A stretch of DNA of 64,000 nt from Geodermatophilaceae bacterium URHB0062 (GTDB taxonomy: Bacteria; Actinomycetota; Actinomycetes; Mycobacteriales; Geodermatophilaceae): assembly GCA_000620185.1 (NCBI GenBank), contig KK211086.1, positions 593,331 through 657,330 of the forward strand, read 5' to 3'. Positions 39,493 through 48,386 of this stretch are shown here, piece after piece. Under the pieces are notes generated by a model that saw only the letters and a list, made by a program, of their open reading frames with translations, searched no databases and was not told where the DNA came from. Numbering within the stretch: the first letter of the stretch is position 1; each line of letters opens with the position of its first letter. The position numbers were made by a program, and so were the translations under genes.

Positions 39493-40355
39493 ACGCCGAT
39501 GGGGTGCCAGACCGTCTTGGTCTCGAGGAACGGCGTGATCCGGGACAACCCGGGATCGGTGCTCCAGTCCGGCTCGGTGGCGGAGGGACGCACCACCCGC
39601 TTGACCGTGCCGGCCGCCTCGCGCTCCAACTCCATGGCCCGCCCGGCAGGCGCGCCGGTGAGGTCGATGCCGTCGACGTCCGCGTGCTCGGCCAGCCACG
39701 GGCCCAGCTCCTCGGCGTCGCCGGTGAGCAGGTTGACCACGCCGCCCGGGACGTCGCTGGTGGCCAGCACCTCGCCCAGGGTCACGGCGGGCAGCGGCCG
39801 CTGCTTCGACGTGACGACGACGGCGGTGTTGCCGGCCGCGAGGACCGGCGCGAGCACGCTCACCAGGCCCAGCAGCGACGACTGCTGCGGCGCCAGGACG
39901 GCGACGACGCCGGTCGGCTCCGGGATCGAGAAGTCGAAGTAGGGGCCGGCGACCGGGTTCGACCCGCCGAGGACGGCGCCGAGCTTGTCGGTCCACCCGG
40001 CGTACCAGACCCAGCGGTCGATCGCCGCGTCGACGGCGGCGCGGGCCTTCGAGCCGGACAGACCCTCACCCGCCTCGACCTCGGCGCAGAACTGGGTGTG
40101 CCGGCCCTCCATCACCTCGGCCACGCGGTAGAGCACCTGGCCGCGGTTGTAGGCCGTCATGCCCGACCACTTGCCGAACGCGCCGCGGGCGGCGACGACG
40201 GCGTCCCGGGCGTCCTTCCGGGAGGCGCGGGCGGCGTTGGCCAGGAAGTGCCCGCGGGAGTCGGTCACCTCGTACGTGCGGCCGGACTCCGAGCGCGGGA
40301 AGGCGCCGTTGACGTAGAGCTTGTAGGTCTTGCGGACGGCGAGACGGTCGTTCAC
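39489..40355 (-). CDS. Aldehyde-dehydrogenase-like protein lacking the catalytic cysteine
   Basis: 288 residues, whereas functional family members have about 480. It aligns with the NAD-binding half of ALDHs (KLYVNGAFPRSESGRTYEV, IPEPTGVVAVLAPQQSSLL, LAAGNTAVVVTSKQRPLPA, PGGVVNLLTGDAEEL) and then jumps to the C-terminal phrase FLETKTVWHPIGV. The region with the nucleophilic Cys and general-base Glu is absent. It overlaps the full-length ALDH gene by four bases (ATGA at 40352-40355). Its intact frame and tight coupling suggest a retained non-catalytic or regulatory partner, not decay. Confidence 0.85.
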   Translation of the reverse strand: MNDRLAVRKTYKLYVNGAFPRSESGRTYEVTDSRGHFLANAARASRKDARDAVVAARGAFGKWSGMTAYNRGQVLYRVAEVMEGRHTQFCAEVEAGEGLSGSKARAAVDAAIDRWVWYAGWTDKLGAVLGGSNPVAGPYFDFSIPEPTGVVAVLAPQQSSLLGLVSVLAPVLAAGNTAVVVTSKQRPLPAVTLGEVLATSDVPGGVVNLLTGDAEELGPWLAEHADVDGIDLTGAPAGRAMELEREAAGTVKRVVRPSATEPDWSTDPGLSRITPFLETKTVWHPIGV

Positions 40356-41800
40356 GAGTGGGTCACACCCTTCAGGTAACCGGTGAGCCCGTGCCGGCCA
40401 CCTTCCCGGCCGTAGCCGGACTGCTTGTAGCCGCCGAAGGGCGACGTCGGGTCGAACTTGTTGAACGTGTTGGCCCAGACCACGCCGGCGCGGAGCTGGT
40501 CGGCGATCTTGAGGATGCGCGAGCCCTTCTCCGTCCAGATGCCGGCCGAGAGCCCGTAGGTCGAGTTGTTCGCCTTGGCGACCGCCTCGTCGGGGGTGCG
40601 GAAGGTCAGCACCGACAGGACCGGGCCGAACACCTCCTCACGGGCGATGCGGTGGGCCGGGGAGACGTCGGTGAAGACCGTCGGCGGGAACCAGTAGCCG
40701 CGGTCGGGCAGGTCGCAGGCCGGCTGCCAGCGGTTGGCGCCCTCGGCCTCGCCGTAGTCGGACAGCTCCCGGATCCGGGCCAGCTGCTCGGCGGAGTTGA
40801 TGGCCCCGATGTCGGTGTTCTTGTCCAGCGGGTCGCCGACGCGCAGGGTGCCGATCCGCCGCTGCAGCGAGGCGATCACCTCGTCGTGGATGTTCTCCTG
40901 CACCAGCAGCCGGGAGCCCGCGCAGCAGACGTGGCCCTGGTTGAAGAAGATGCCCTGCACGATGCCCTCGACGGCCTGGTCGATCGGGGCGTCGTCGAAG
41001 ACGATGTTGGCCGCCTTGCCCCCGAGCTCCAGCGTGAGCGACTTGCGCGTGCCGGCCACGGCGCGAGCGATCGACTTGCCCACCTCGGTCGACCCGGTGA
41101 ACGCCACCTTGTCGACGTCCCCGTGCTCGACGACCGCCCGGCCGGTGTCGCCGGCGCCGGTCACGATGTTGACCACGCCGGGCGGCAGGTCGGCCTGCTG
41201 GCAGATCTCGGCGAACAGCAGCGCGGTCAGCGGGGTGGTCTCGGCCGGCTTGAGGACGACGGTGTTGCCGGTGGCCAGCGCCGGCGCGACCTTCCACGCG
41301 AGCATGAGCATCGGGAAGTTCCACGGGATGACCTGGCCGGCCACGCCCAGCGGCCGCGGGTTCGGCCCGAGGCCCGCGAAGTCGAGCTTGTCGGCCCAGC
41401 CCGCGTGGTAGAAGAAGTGCGCCGCGGCCAGGGGGATGTCGACGTCGCGGGACTCGCGGATCGGCTTGCCGTTGTCCAGCGACTCGAGGACGGCGAACTC
41501 GCGGGCGCGCTCCTGCAGCAGGCGGGCGATGCGGAACAGGTACTTGCCGCGGTCGGCCGGGCGCATCGGCCCCCAGGTGCGCGTGAACGCACGGCGGGCA
41601 GCGGCGACGGCGCGGTCGACGTCGGCCGCACTGCCGGCGGAGACCTCGGTCAGCACCTCCTCCGTCGCCGGGTTGACCGTCTTGAAGGCCTCGCCGGTGC
41701 CGTCGACGAACTCGCCGTCGATGAACAAGCCGTAGGACGGCGCGATGTCGACGATCGACCGCGACTCGGGCGCCGGGGCGTACTGGAAGGGGCTGCTCAT
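40352..41800 (-). CDS. Aldehyde dehydrogenase (full length, deoC operon)
   Basis: 482 residues. NAD site VIPWNFPMLMLAWKVAPAL, TGSTEVGKSIA, general base in TLELGGKAANIVFDD, and the nucleophilic Cys in FNQGHVCCAGSRLLVQ (about residue 290). EEVFGPVLSVLTF and NKFDPTSPFGGYKQSGYGRE are further family signatures. The position directly after deoC suggests oxidation of the acetaldehyde released from deoxyribose-5-phosphate. The gene begins five bases after the deoC stop. Confidence 0.93.
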   Translation of the reverse strand: MSSPFQYAPAPESRSIVDIAPSYGLFIDGEFVDGTGEAFKTVNPATEEVLTEVSAGSAADVDRAVAAARRAFTRTWGPMRPADRGKYLFRIARLLQERAREFAVLESLDNGKPIRESRDVDIPLAAAHFFYHAGWADKLDFAGLGPNPRPLGVAGQVIPWNFPMLMLAWKVAPALATGNTVVLKPAETTPLTALLFAEICQQADLPPGVVNIVTGAGDTGRAVVEHGDVDKVAFTGSTEVGKSIARAVAGTRKSLTLELGGKAANIVFDDAPIDQAVEGIVQGIFFNQGHVCCAGSRLLVQENIHDEVIASLQRRIGTLRVGDPLDKNTDIGAINSAEQLARIRELSDYGEAEGANRWQPACDLPDRGYWFPPTVFTDVSPAHRIAREEVFGPVLSVLTFRTPDEAVAKANNSTYGLSAGIWTEKGSRILKIADQLRAGVVWANTFNKFDPTSPFGGYKQSGYGREGGRHGLTGYLKGVTHS

Positions 41801-41805
41801 CGTGG

Positions 41806-42816
41806 TCAGTCCACCGTGACGTAGTCGGGGCCGCTGTAATGGCCGGTGCGGAGCTTCTGCCGCTGCAGGAGCAGGTCGTTGAGCAGGCTGGAGGCGCCGA
41901 GGCGGAACCAGTCGGGGGTGAGCCAGTCGGGCCCGGCGGTCTCGTTGACCAGCACGAGGTGCTTCATGGCGTCCTTCGTCGTCCGGATGCCTCCCGCCGG
42001 CTTGACGCCGATCTGACGGCCCGTGGCGGCGCGGAAGTCACGCACGGCCTCGAGCATGACCAGGCAGACGGGCAGGGTCGCGGCGGGCGAGATCTTGCCG
42101 GTCGACGTCTTGATGAAGTCGCCGCCGGCGAGCATGGCCAGCCAGCTGGCCCGGCGGACGTTGTCCAACGTCACCAGCTCGCCGGTCTCGAGGATGACCT
42201 TGAGGTGGGCTGGGTCCTGTCCTGGCCGCGCACACGCCTCCTTCACCGCCACGATCTCCTCGAAGACGTCGAGGTAGCGGCCGGACAGGAAGGCCCCGCG
42301 GTCGATCACCATGTCGATCTCGTCGGCGCCGTTCGCCACGGCGTCCTGCACGTCGGCGATCTTCACCGCCCGGCTGGCGCGGCCGCTGGGGAACGCGGTG
42401 GCGACCGCGGCGACGTGGATGCCGGTGCCCGCCAGGGTCTCCACCGCCACGCCCGCGAGGTCGCCGTAGATGCAGACGGCGGCCACCTGGGGCGCGGTCG
42501 GGTCGCCGGGGTCGGGACGCTTGGCCTTGGTCGCCAGCGACCGCACCTTGCCGGGCGTGTCCGCGCCCTCCAGCGTGGTCAGGTCGACCATCGAGATGGC
42601 CGTGTCGATCGCCCAGGCCTTCGCCGTCGTCTTGATCGAGCGGGTGCCGAGCATCGCGACCCGGGCCTCGGCGCCCACCTGGTCGACCCCGGGGAGGCCG
42701 TGCAGGAAGGCGCGGAAGGCCGCGTCGGAGCGGGTGACGTCGTCGTAGGGCGGCGGGGGCGCCATCAACGCGCGGGCCTCGTCGGGCAGCGCGTCGGGGT
42801 CCAGCACGTGGGTCAT
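41806..42816 (-). CDS. deoC: Deoxyribose-phosphate aldolase
   Basis: 336 residues from ATG 42816; a GACAAT box six bases upstream supports this start over ATG 42861. It is a class I aldolase of the long actinobacterial/eukaryotic-like type. The Schiff-base Lys lies in LKVILETGELV or the nearby FIKTSTGKISPAATL, and the proton-relay Lys in IGVKPAGGIRTTKDA. It splits 2-deoxyribose-5-phosphate into glyceraldehyde-3-phosphate and acetaldehyde. It heads an operon with the two aldehyde-dehydrogenase-type genes and the small coupled ORF, and is divergent from upp. Confidence 0.94.
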   Translation of the reverse strand: MTHVLDPDALPDEARALMAPPPPYDDVTRSDAAFRAFLHGLPGVDQVGAEARVAMLGTRSIKTTAKAWAIDTAISMVDLTTLEGADTPGKVRSLATKAKRPDPGDPTAPQVAAVCIYGDLAGVAVETLAGTGIHVAAVATAFPSGRASRAVKIADVQDAVANGADEIDMVIDRGAFLSGRYLDVFEEIVAVKEACARPGQDPAHLKVILETGELVTLDNVRRASWLAMLAGGDFIKTSTGKISPAATLPVCLVMLEAVRDFRAATGRQIGVKPAGGIRTTKDAMKHLVLVNETAGPDWLTPDWFRLGASSLLNDLLLQRQKLRTGHYSGPDYVTVD

Positions 42817-42898
42817 GAGGTCATTGTCCCCTGTCTGCAATCGATGCCGAACACTGCTCACCTCCGGCGGAGCCGCGCGGCCGCGCGGACGCTGCCGC

Positions 42899-42904
42899 TA
42901 CGGT
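42899..42904 (+). promoter_or_regulatory. -10 box of the leaderless upp promoter
   Basis: TACGGT ends 7 nt before GTG 42912. It overlaps the in-frame GTG at 42903, which is therefore unlikely to be the start. Confidence 0.5.
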
Positions 42905-42911
42905 GTCGCGC

Positions 42912-43535
42912 GTGCAGCTGACCGTCGTCGACCACCCGTTGGCCCGCGCCCGCCTGACCAGGATGCGCGACGAGCGCACGGACAACGCCATGTTCCGTGC
43001 CGCCCTCGCCGAGCTGACCCAGATGCTGGTCTACGAGGCCACCCGCGACCTGACCATCGCGGAGGAGTCGATCCGGACACCGGTCACCGCGACCACGGGG
43101 TACCGCCTGGCTGCGCCGCCCCTCATCGTCCCGGTGCTGCGCGCCGGGCTCGGCATGGCCGACACCGCGCACGGCATGCTGCCGGAGTCGCAGATGGGTT
43201 TCGTGGGTCTGGCCCGCAACGAGGAGACCTTCCAGCCCGAGGCGTACATGGCGTCGCTGCCGGCGTCGCTGGTCGACCGCGAGGTGTTCGTGCTCGACCC
43301 GATGCTGGCCACCGGCGGCTCGCTCGTGCACTGCTGCGGACTGCTCACCGCGCGCGGCGCCACGTCGATCACGGTGCTGTGCGCGCTGGCTGCTCCTGAG
43401 GGCCTGGCCCGGCTGGAGCAGAGCGGACTGCCGCTGCGGGTCTTCACCGCCAGCGTCGACGAGGGGCTCAACGACAAGGCCTACATCGTCCCGGGTCTCG
43501 GTGACGCGGGCGACCGCCAGTTCGGCGCGGTCTGA
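42912..43535 (+). CDS. upp: Uracil phosphoribosyltransferase
   Basis: 207 residues from GTG 42912, beginning [24 protein letters not shown]-binding motif [16 protein letters not shown] (about 122-137) and uracil-site C-terminus [17 protein letters not shown] are diagnostic. It forms UMP from uracil and PRPP, recycling the base released by DeoA. An oxidoreductase gene begins two bases after the stop. Confidence 0.95.
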   Translation: MQLTVVDHPLARARLTRMRDERTDNAMFRAALAELTQMLVYEATRDLTIAEESIRTPVTATTGYRLAAPPLIVPVLRAGLGMADTAHGMLPESQMGFVGLARNEETFQPEAYMASLPASLVDREVFVLDPMLATGGSLVHCCGLLTARGATSITVLCALAAPEGLARLEQSGLPLRVFTASVDEGLNDKAYIVPGLGDAGDRQFGAV

Positions 43536-43537
43536 CC

Positions 43538-44434
43538 ATGCGGTTCGGCGTCCTGGGCACCGGCTTCTGGGCGAAGGAGGTCCACGCCCGGGCGCTGGCC
43601 GAGCACCCGTCGGCGGAGCTGGTCGGGGTCTGGGGCCGGGACCTCGCGAAGGCGAAGGCGGTCGGCGCCGAGTTCGACGTCCCGGGGTACGGCGACGTCG
43701 ACGAGTTGCTGGCCGAGGTCGACGCGGTCTCGTTCTCGCTCCCTCCGGACGTGCAGGCGCCGCTGGCTGTGCGCGCCGCCGAGGCGGGCAAGAACCTGTT
43801 GCTGGAGAAGCCGATCGCCCTGACCGTGCCGGACGCCGACCGGCTCGTCGACGCCGTGCAGGCGGCCGGCGTCGCCGCCGTCGTCTTCTTCACGTTCCGG
43901 TTCCAGGAGGGGACGACGGCCTGGCTGACCCAGGCGGCGCGGACGAACCTGGTCGGCGGGTCGGTGACCTGGCTGGGCGCGAACTACGCGCCGGACAGCC
44001 CGTTCCGCGACTCACCGTGGCGCATCGAGCACGGCGCCCTCTGGGACATCGGCCCGCACGCGCTCTCCCTGCTGGTGCCGACGCTGGGACCGGTCGAGTC
44101 GGTGCAGGCCACCGCCGGCCAGGGGGACCTCGTCCACGTCGTCTTCACCCACGGCGGCGGCCGGACGAGCACGGCCACGCTCTCGCTCACCGCCGCGCCG
44201 CTGGCCGCCGGGGTCGAGATCTGGGTGCACGGCGACGCCGGCCGCCTGGTGCTGCTGCCGCCGCTCGACGCCGCGGTCGCCGCTCATCAGGTGGCGGTCG
44301 AGGAGCTGACCGCGGCCGCGATGACCGGCGGCGCCCCGGCGTGCGACGTCGTCTTCGGGCGCGACGTGGTGGCCGTGCTGGCGACGGCGCAGCGCGCCCT
44401 CGCGAGCGGCCGCCGGGAGACCGTCGCCGGCTGA
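43538..44434 (+). CDS. Gfo/Idh/MocA-family oxidoreductase
   Basis: 298 residues. The Rossmann motif FGVLGTGFWAKEV is at residues 3-15 and the conserved EKPIALTVPDAD at about 90-101, whose Lys is catalytic in the family. The second half is the alpha/beta substrate domain (FRFQEGTTAWL, WRIEHGALWDIGPHALSLL with the catalytic His region). It probably oxidises or reduces a sugar or polyol with NAD(P). It is two bases after upp, so co-expressed; the link to salvage is unclear. Confidence 0.88.
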   Translation: MRFGVLGTGFWAKEVHARALAEHPSAELVGVWGRDLAKAKAVGAEFDVPGYGDVDELLAEVDAVSFSLPPDVQAPLAVRAAEAGKNLLLEKPIALTVPDADRLVDAVQAAGVAAVVFFTFRFQEGTTAWLTQAARTNLVGGSVTWLGANYAPDSPFRDSPWRIEHGALWDIGPHALSLLVPTLGPVESVQATAGQGDLVHVVFTHGGGRTSTATLSLTAAPLAAGVEIWVHGDAGRLVLLPPLDAAVAAHQVAVEELTAAAMTGGAPACDVVFGRDVVAVLATAQRALASGRRETVAG

Positions 44435-44462
44435 CCGCCCCGGGGGGCGTCGGACCCGCGGC

Positions 44463-46088
44463 CTACAGCCCCAGGGCCGCCGACATCTCCGCCCGCAGCT
44501 GGTCCAGCTCCTCCTCGCCGCGGCCGCGCGCGGCGATCAGCCCCGCGTCGTCGTGCACCGGCACCACGGTCTCCAGGTAGGCCTTGAGCTTCGGCTCGGT
44601 GCCACTCGGCCGGACGATCACCCGGACGCCGTCCCCGAGGAGCCGCACCGCGTCGACCGGCGGGTCGTCCAGTGCGAGATCGGTGAAGGCCACCGGACGG
44701 CCCAGCAGCGAGGACGGCGGCGACGTCCGCAGCCGCGCCATCGCGTCGGTGATCAGCGTGAGGTCCTCGACCCGTACCGACAGCTGCCCGGTGACGAACA
44801 GCCCGTGCTCGGCCGCCAGCTCGTCCAGCCGGTCCAGCAGCGTCCGGCCCTCGGCCTTCAGTTCGGCGGCCAGCAGCGCCACGGCCAGCGCGGCCGAGAT
44901 GCCGTCCTTGTCACGGGCCACGGTCGGCGCCACCGAGTAGCCCAGCGCCTCCTCGTAGCCGAAGACGAGCGGCGCGTCGGGCGATCCGGCCCGCATGATC
45001 CACTTGAAGCCGGTCGGGGTCTCCTCCGACGGCTGACCCGACGCGGCGGCGATCACGTGCATGAGCGACCCGCTGACCAGGGACGACCCGTACGTGCCCG
45101 TCACGCCGCGGCGCAGCAGCCAGTCCGCCAGCAGGGCACCGACCTCGTCGCCGGTCAGCTGCCGCCCGCCGCAGACCACCGAGCACCGGTCGGCGTCCGG
45201 GTCCTCGGCGATGGCGACGTCGGCGTCCACGCGGGTCGCGAGCGCCTTCAGCAGGTCGACCGCGCCCGGTTCCTCGGGGTTGGGGAAGGCGACCGTCCGG
45301 AAGGTCGGATCCGGGGCGTCCTGCTCGGGCACGCTGACCGGCTCGGCCAGCCCCGCCGCGGCGAAGACCGCCCGCGTCGTCTCCGCGCCCACGCCGTGCA
45401 TGGCGGTGTAGGCGACCACGAGGTCGCCGCGTCCGGGCACGAGCGACGGCTCCAGCGCGTCCACGACGGCTGCCACGTAGTCGGTCGCGACGTCGTCCCC
45501 GAGGGTCAGCCAGTCGTCGGCGAGCGGCACGTCCCGCGCCGGTCCCACGGCGGCGATCGCCGATTCGATGGCCGCGTCGGCCGGCGGCACGAGCTGCCGG
45601 CCGTCGCCGAGGTAGACCTTGTAGCCGTTGTCGTCGGGCGGGTTGTGGCTGGCGGTCACCATGATCCCGGCCGCGCACCCCAGGTGCCGGACGGCGAAGG
45701 AGAGCACGGGCGTCGGCAGGGCGTGCGGCAGCACCTGGACGGCGAACCCGGCGCCGGCCAGCACGGCGGCGGAGATGTGCGCGAACTCGTCGGACCGCCG
45801 GCGGGCGTCGAAACCGATGACCACACCGCCACCGGCGTGCCCGGAGTCGACCAGGTACCGCCCGAGCCCGGCCGCCGCCCGCGTGACGACGGCGGCGTTC
45901 ATCCCGGCCGGCCCGGCGCGGAGGGGGCCGCGCAGCCCGGCGGTGCCGAACGTCAGCGGACCCGCGAACCGCCGTCCCAGCTCGGCCAGGTCGCCGGCCT
46001 CGATCAGCGCCTCGATCTCCGCGCGGTCACCGGCGTGCGGGTCGTCGGCAGCCCAGGCCCGGGCGGTGGCGAGCAGGTCGGCCGTCAC
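44463..46088 (-). CDS. pmmB: Phospho-sugar mutase (PmmB type; candidate phosphopentomutase)
   Basis: 541 residues from GTG 46088. The four domain motifs of alpha-D-phosphohexomutases are present: the phosphoserine loop in MVTASHNPPDDNGYKVY, the Mg site EDPDADRCSVV, sugar loop FGYEEALGYSV, and phosphate-binding VRPSGTEPKLKAYLE. The start overlaps the stop of the upstream SDR gene (GTGA). In Mycobacterium the same gene sits next to punA and upp. No DeoB-type phosphopentomutase is found here, so it is a good candidate to convert (deoxy)ribose-1-phosphate to the 5-phosphate. That substrate is inferred from context. Confidence 0.9.
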   Translation of the reverse strand: MTADLLATARAWAADDPHAGDRAEIEALIEAGDLAELGRRFAGPLTFGTAGLRGPLRAGPAGMNAAVVTRAAAGLGRYLVDSGHAGGGVVIGFDARRRSDEFAHISAAVLAGAGFAVQVLPHALPTPVLSFAVRHLGCAAGIMVTASHNPPDDNGYKVYLGDGRQLVPPADAAIESAIAAVGPARDVPLADDWLTLGDDVATDYVAAVVDALEPSLVPGRGDLVVAYTAMHGVGAETTRAVFAAAGLAEPVSVPEQDAPDPTFRTVAFPNPEEPGAVDLLKALATRVDADVAIAEDPDADRCSVVCGGRQLTGDEVGALLADWLLRRGVTGTYGSSLVSGSLMHVIAAASGQPSEETPTGFKWIMRAGSPDAPLVFGYEEALGYSVAPTVARDKDGISAALAVALLAAELKAEGRTLLDRLDELAAEHGLFVTGQLSVRVEDLTLITDAMARLRTSPPSSLLGRPVAFTDLALDDPPVDAVRLLGDGVRVIVRPSGTEPKLKAYLETVVPVHDDAGLIAARGRGEEELDQLRAEMSAALGL

Positions 46089-46909
46089 GCCCCCGCCTCG
46101 AAGTTCTCGGCGTCGAACTCGGCGGTCGTGTACTCGCCACCGACGCGGGCGTGCACCGGATCGGTGAGGTCCGGTTCGCCGTGCACCTCGATCAGCGCGT
46201 CGGCGTAGACCTCCGCGTCGTCGGCCGGCTCGTAGCCCAGCGCGCGGGCGGCGGTGAGGTCCCACCAGCGCCGGGTGTTGTCGGAGACGCCCCAGACGAC
46301 CGAGAACCCCGGCGAGGGCGCCTTCAGGGCGGCGTCCACCAGCGACACGGAATCGGCGGGGGAGAGCCACGTCGACAGCTGCCGCGTCGTCGTCGGCTCC
46401 TCGAAGGCGCTGCCGATCCGCAGGCAGACGACGTCCATCCCGTAGCGGTCGACGTAGAGCGAGCCGAGCGCCTCCATCGTCGCCTTGGCGACGCCGTAGT
46501 ACGTGTCCGGCCGCGGCGGTGCGTCGGCCTCGGTGAGCAGCCCCTCGGCCGGGCGCGGGGTGTACCCGGTGGCGTGGTTGCTGCTGGCCAGGACGACCCG
46601 CCGCACACCGGCCCGGCGGGCCGCCTCGAGCATGCAGTAGGTGCCCTCGATGTTGGCGTGGCTGATCGCCGGCCACGTCGACTCGCTCGCGATGCCCGCC
46701 ATGTGCACGACCGCCGACGCGCCCTCGGTGGCGTCGACCACGGCGGCCAGGTCGGTGACGTCCGCGACGACGTGCTCCTCGCCCGGCCGGACATCGGCCA
46801 CGGGGACGACGTCGAGGCAGCGCACCGCCCAGCCGCGCTCGGGCAGCCCGCCGCGCAGCCACGTGCCGATCCGGCCCGCGGCCCCGGTCAGCAGGACGGG
46901 CCCGCTCAC
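46085..46909 (-). CDS. NAD-dependent SDR, uronate-dehydrogenase-like
   Basis: 274 residues. NAD motif TGAAGRIG at 8-15, catalytic [12 protein letters not shown] (about 109-120) and YYGVAK (about 135-140), and a late [11 protein letters not shown]. The SNH and NTR-WWD phrases are those of uronate dehydrogenases, which oxidise the C1 of hexuronates to lactones. It is locked between punA and pmmB by four-base overlaps at both ends (ATGA and GTGA), a place where mycobacteria have no gene. A role on a ribose-type sugar released in salvage is possible but unproven. Confidence 0.8.
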   Translation of the reverse strand: MSGPVLLTGAAGRIGTWLRGGLPERGWAVRCLDVVPVADVRPGEEHVVADVTDLAAVVDATEGASAVVHMAGIASESTWPAISHANIEGTYCMLEAARRAGVRRVVLASSNHATGYTPRPAEGLLTEADAPPRPDTYYGVAKATMEALGSLYVDRYGMDVVCLRIGSAFEEPTTTRQLSTWLSPADSVSLVDAALKAPSPGFSVVWGVSDNTRRWWDLTAARALGYEPADDAEVYADALIEVHGEPDLTDPVHARVGGEYTTAEFDAENFEAGA

Positions 46910-47715
46910 GGCAGCCGCCCGATGAACTCCACCAGGAAATCCCCGAGCCGGCCGGCCGCCGCCTTGCCCGCCGCCAGCACCTCCTCGTGGTTCAGCTTCT
47001 CGCCGGTGATCCCGGCCGCGGCGTTCGTGACCATCGAGAGGCCGAACACCTCCAGGCCCGCGGCGCGGGCGGCGATCGCCTCCAGCGCGGTCGACATGCC
47101 GACGAGGTCGGCACCCAGCGTGCGCAGCATGCGGATCTCGGCCGGCGTCTCGTAGTGCGGCCCGGGCAGCGCCGCGTACACGCCCTCGGTCAGCGACGGG
47201 TCGAGCTCGGCGGCCAGCGCACGCAGGCGGGCGGAGTAGAGGTCGGTGAGGTCGACGAAGTTCGCGCCCACCAGCGGGGACCGTGCGGTCAGGTTCAGGT
47301 GGTCGGCGATCACGACGGCCTGGCCGACGCGGTGCTCCGGCGCCAGCCCGCCGGCGGCATTGGTGAGGACGACGGTTTTCACGCCCGCCGCCGCCGCGGT
47401 GCGGACACCGTGCACGACCGGCTCGACGCCCCGGCCCTCGTAGAGGTGGGTCCGGCCCAGGAAGAGCAGCACGCGCCGTCCGTCCGCCTCGACCGACCGG
47501 ACCTCGCCGCCGTGCCCGACCGCGGTGGGGGCCGCGAAGCCAGGCAGCTCGCCGATCGCCACGGAACCGGCCGAGGCTCCGAACGCGTCAGCAGCCGGGG
47601 CCCAGCCGGAGCCCATCACCACCGCCACGTCGTGCGGTCCGCCGAGGACGGCGGTGAGCTCCTCGGCCGCCAGCGCGGCGAGGGTGTCGGGATCGTTCTC
47701 GGAGGCCTGATTCAC
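46906..47715 (-). CDS. punA: Purine-nucleoside phosphorylase (trimeric type)
   Basis: 269 residues. Phosphate-binding [15 protein letters not shown] (about 29-43) and [10 protein letters not shown] (about 81-90), then [20 protein letters not shown], and the purine site in [12 protein letters not shown] and [11 protein letters not shown]. It splits inosine and guanosine forms to base and (deoxy)ribose-1-phosphate. It heads a three-gene operon with the SDR and pmmB in which each start overlaps the preceding stop. It is often annotated deoD, although deoD proper is the hexameric type. Confidence 0.94.
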   Translation of the reverse strand: MNQASENDPDTLAALAAEELTAVLGGPHDVAVVMGSGWAPAADAFGASAGSVAIGELPGFAAPTAVGHGGEVRSVEADGRRVLLFLGRTHLYEGRGVEPVVHGVRTAAAAGVKTVVLTNAAGGLAPEHRVGQAVVIADHLNLTARSPLVGANFVDLTDLYSARLRALAAELDPSLTEGVYAALPGPHYETPAEIRMLRTLGADLVGMSTALEAIAARAAGLEVFGLSMVTNAAAGITGEKLNHEEVLAAGKAAAGRLGDFLVEFIGRLP

Positions 47716-47785
47716 GCGGGGACGCTAACGCAGCGGCCCGGAAACCCGCGTGCGCAGCCCTTCGGGCGCCGACCACAATCGCCCG

Positions 47786-48370
47786 ATGACGACGGCGGGG
47801 AGCGACCGGGGGCAGCAGCCGACGTTGACCGGCGAACGGGTGCGGTTGCGGCCCTGGCGACGGGACGACGTCGACGCGATCGTCGCCGCGTGCCAGGACC
47901 TGGAGCTCCAGCGCTGGACGCAGGTGCCCGTGCCGTACCGCCGGGAGGACGCCGAGGGTTTCGTCGGCGGCATCGCCTCCGGGACCTGGGCGGCCGGCGG
48001 CGCGCTCTTCGCCGTCGAGCCCCGGGACGGCGGCCCGCTGCTGGCCAGCATCGGGCTGTTCCCGCCGTCCGACGGCTTCGCCGAGGCGGGCTACTGGACC
48101 GTCGCCGAGCACCGCGGCCGCGGGTACACCGCCGAGGCGCTGGGCGTCCTGGCCGACTGGGTGTTCGGCCACCTCGCCCTCCGGAGGCTGGAGCTGCACG
48201 TCGATCCGGCGAACGTCGGCTCGCGCCGTGTGGCTGAGCGCGCCGGCTTCGTGGCCGAGGGACTGGTGCGGCAGCGCTTCCTGCACCGCGGTCACCCCAG
48301 CGACGTCCTGCTGTACGCACGTCTCGGCGGCAGCGGTGCCGCTTCGCGAGGCACCCCGTCCGCCGTCTGA
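47786..48370 (+). CDS. GNAT-family N-acetyltransferase
   Basis: 194 residues from ATG 47786; a CACAAT box six bases upstream favours it over an earlier in-frame codon. The RimJ/RimL-type pattern is seen: LTGERVRLRPWRRDDVDAIV at the start, an acetyl-CoA loop around VAEHRGRGYTAEALGVLADW (about 109-128), and LELHVDPANVGSRRVAERAG. It probably acetylates an amino terminus or small amine. The substrate is not predictable. Confidence 0.85.
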   Translation: MTTAGSDRGQQPTLTGERVRLRPWRRDDVDAIVAACQDLELQRWTQVPVPYRREDAEGFVGGIASGTWAAGGALFAVEPRDGGPLLASIGLFPPSDGFAEAGYWTVAEHRGRGYTAEALGVLADWVFGHLALRRLELHVDPANVGSRRVAERAGFVAEGLVRQRFLHRGHPSDVLLYARLGGSGAASRGTPSAV

Positions 48371-48374
48371 GGCT

Positions 48375-48380
48375 TACCGT
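48375..48380 (+). promoter_or_regulatory. -10 box of the SARP-like regulator gene
   Basis: TACCGT ends six bases before ATG 48387, again leaderless. Confidence 0.45.
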
Positions 48381-48386
48381 CGGGCC

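Noticed and set aside
44553-46208. Plus-strand open frame over pmmB
   Set aside because: It is the antisense shadow of pmmB, which holds all mutase motifs.
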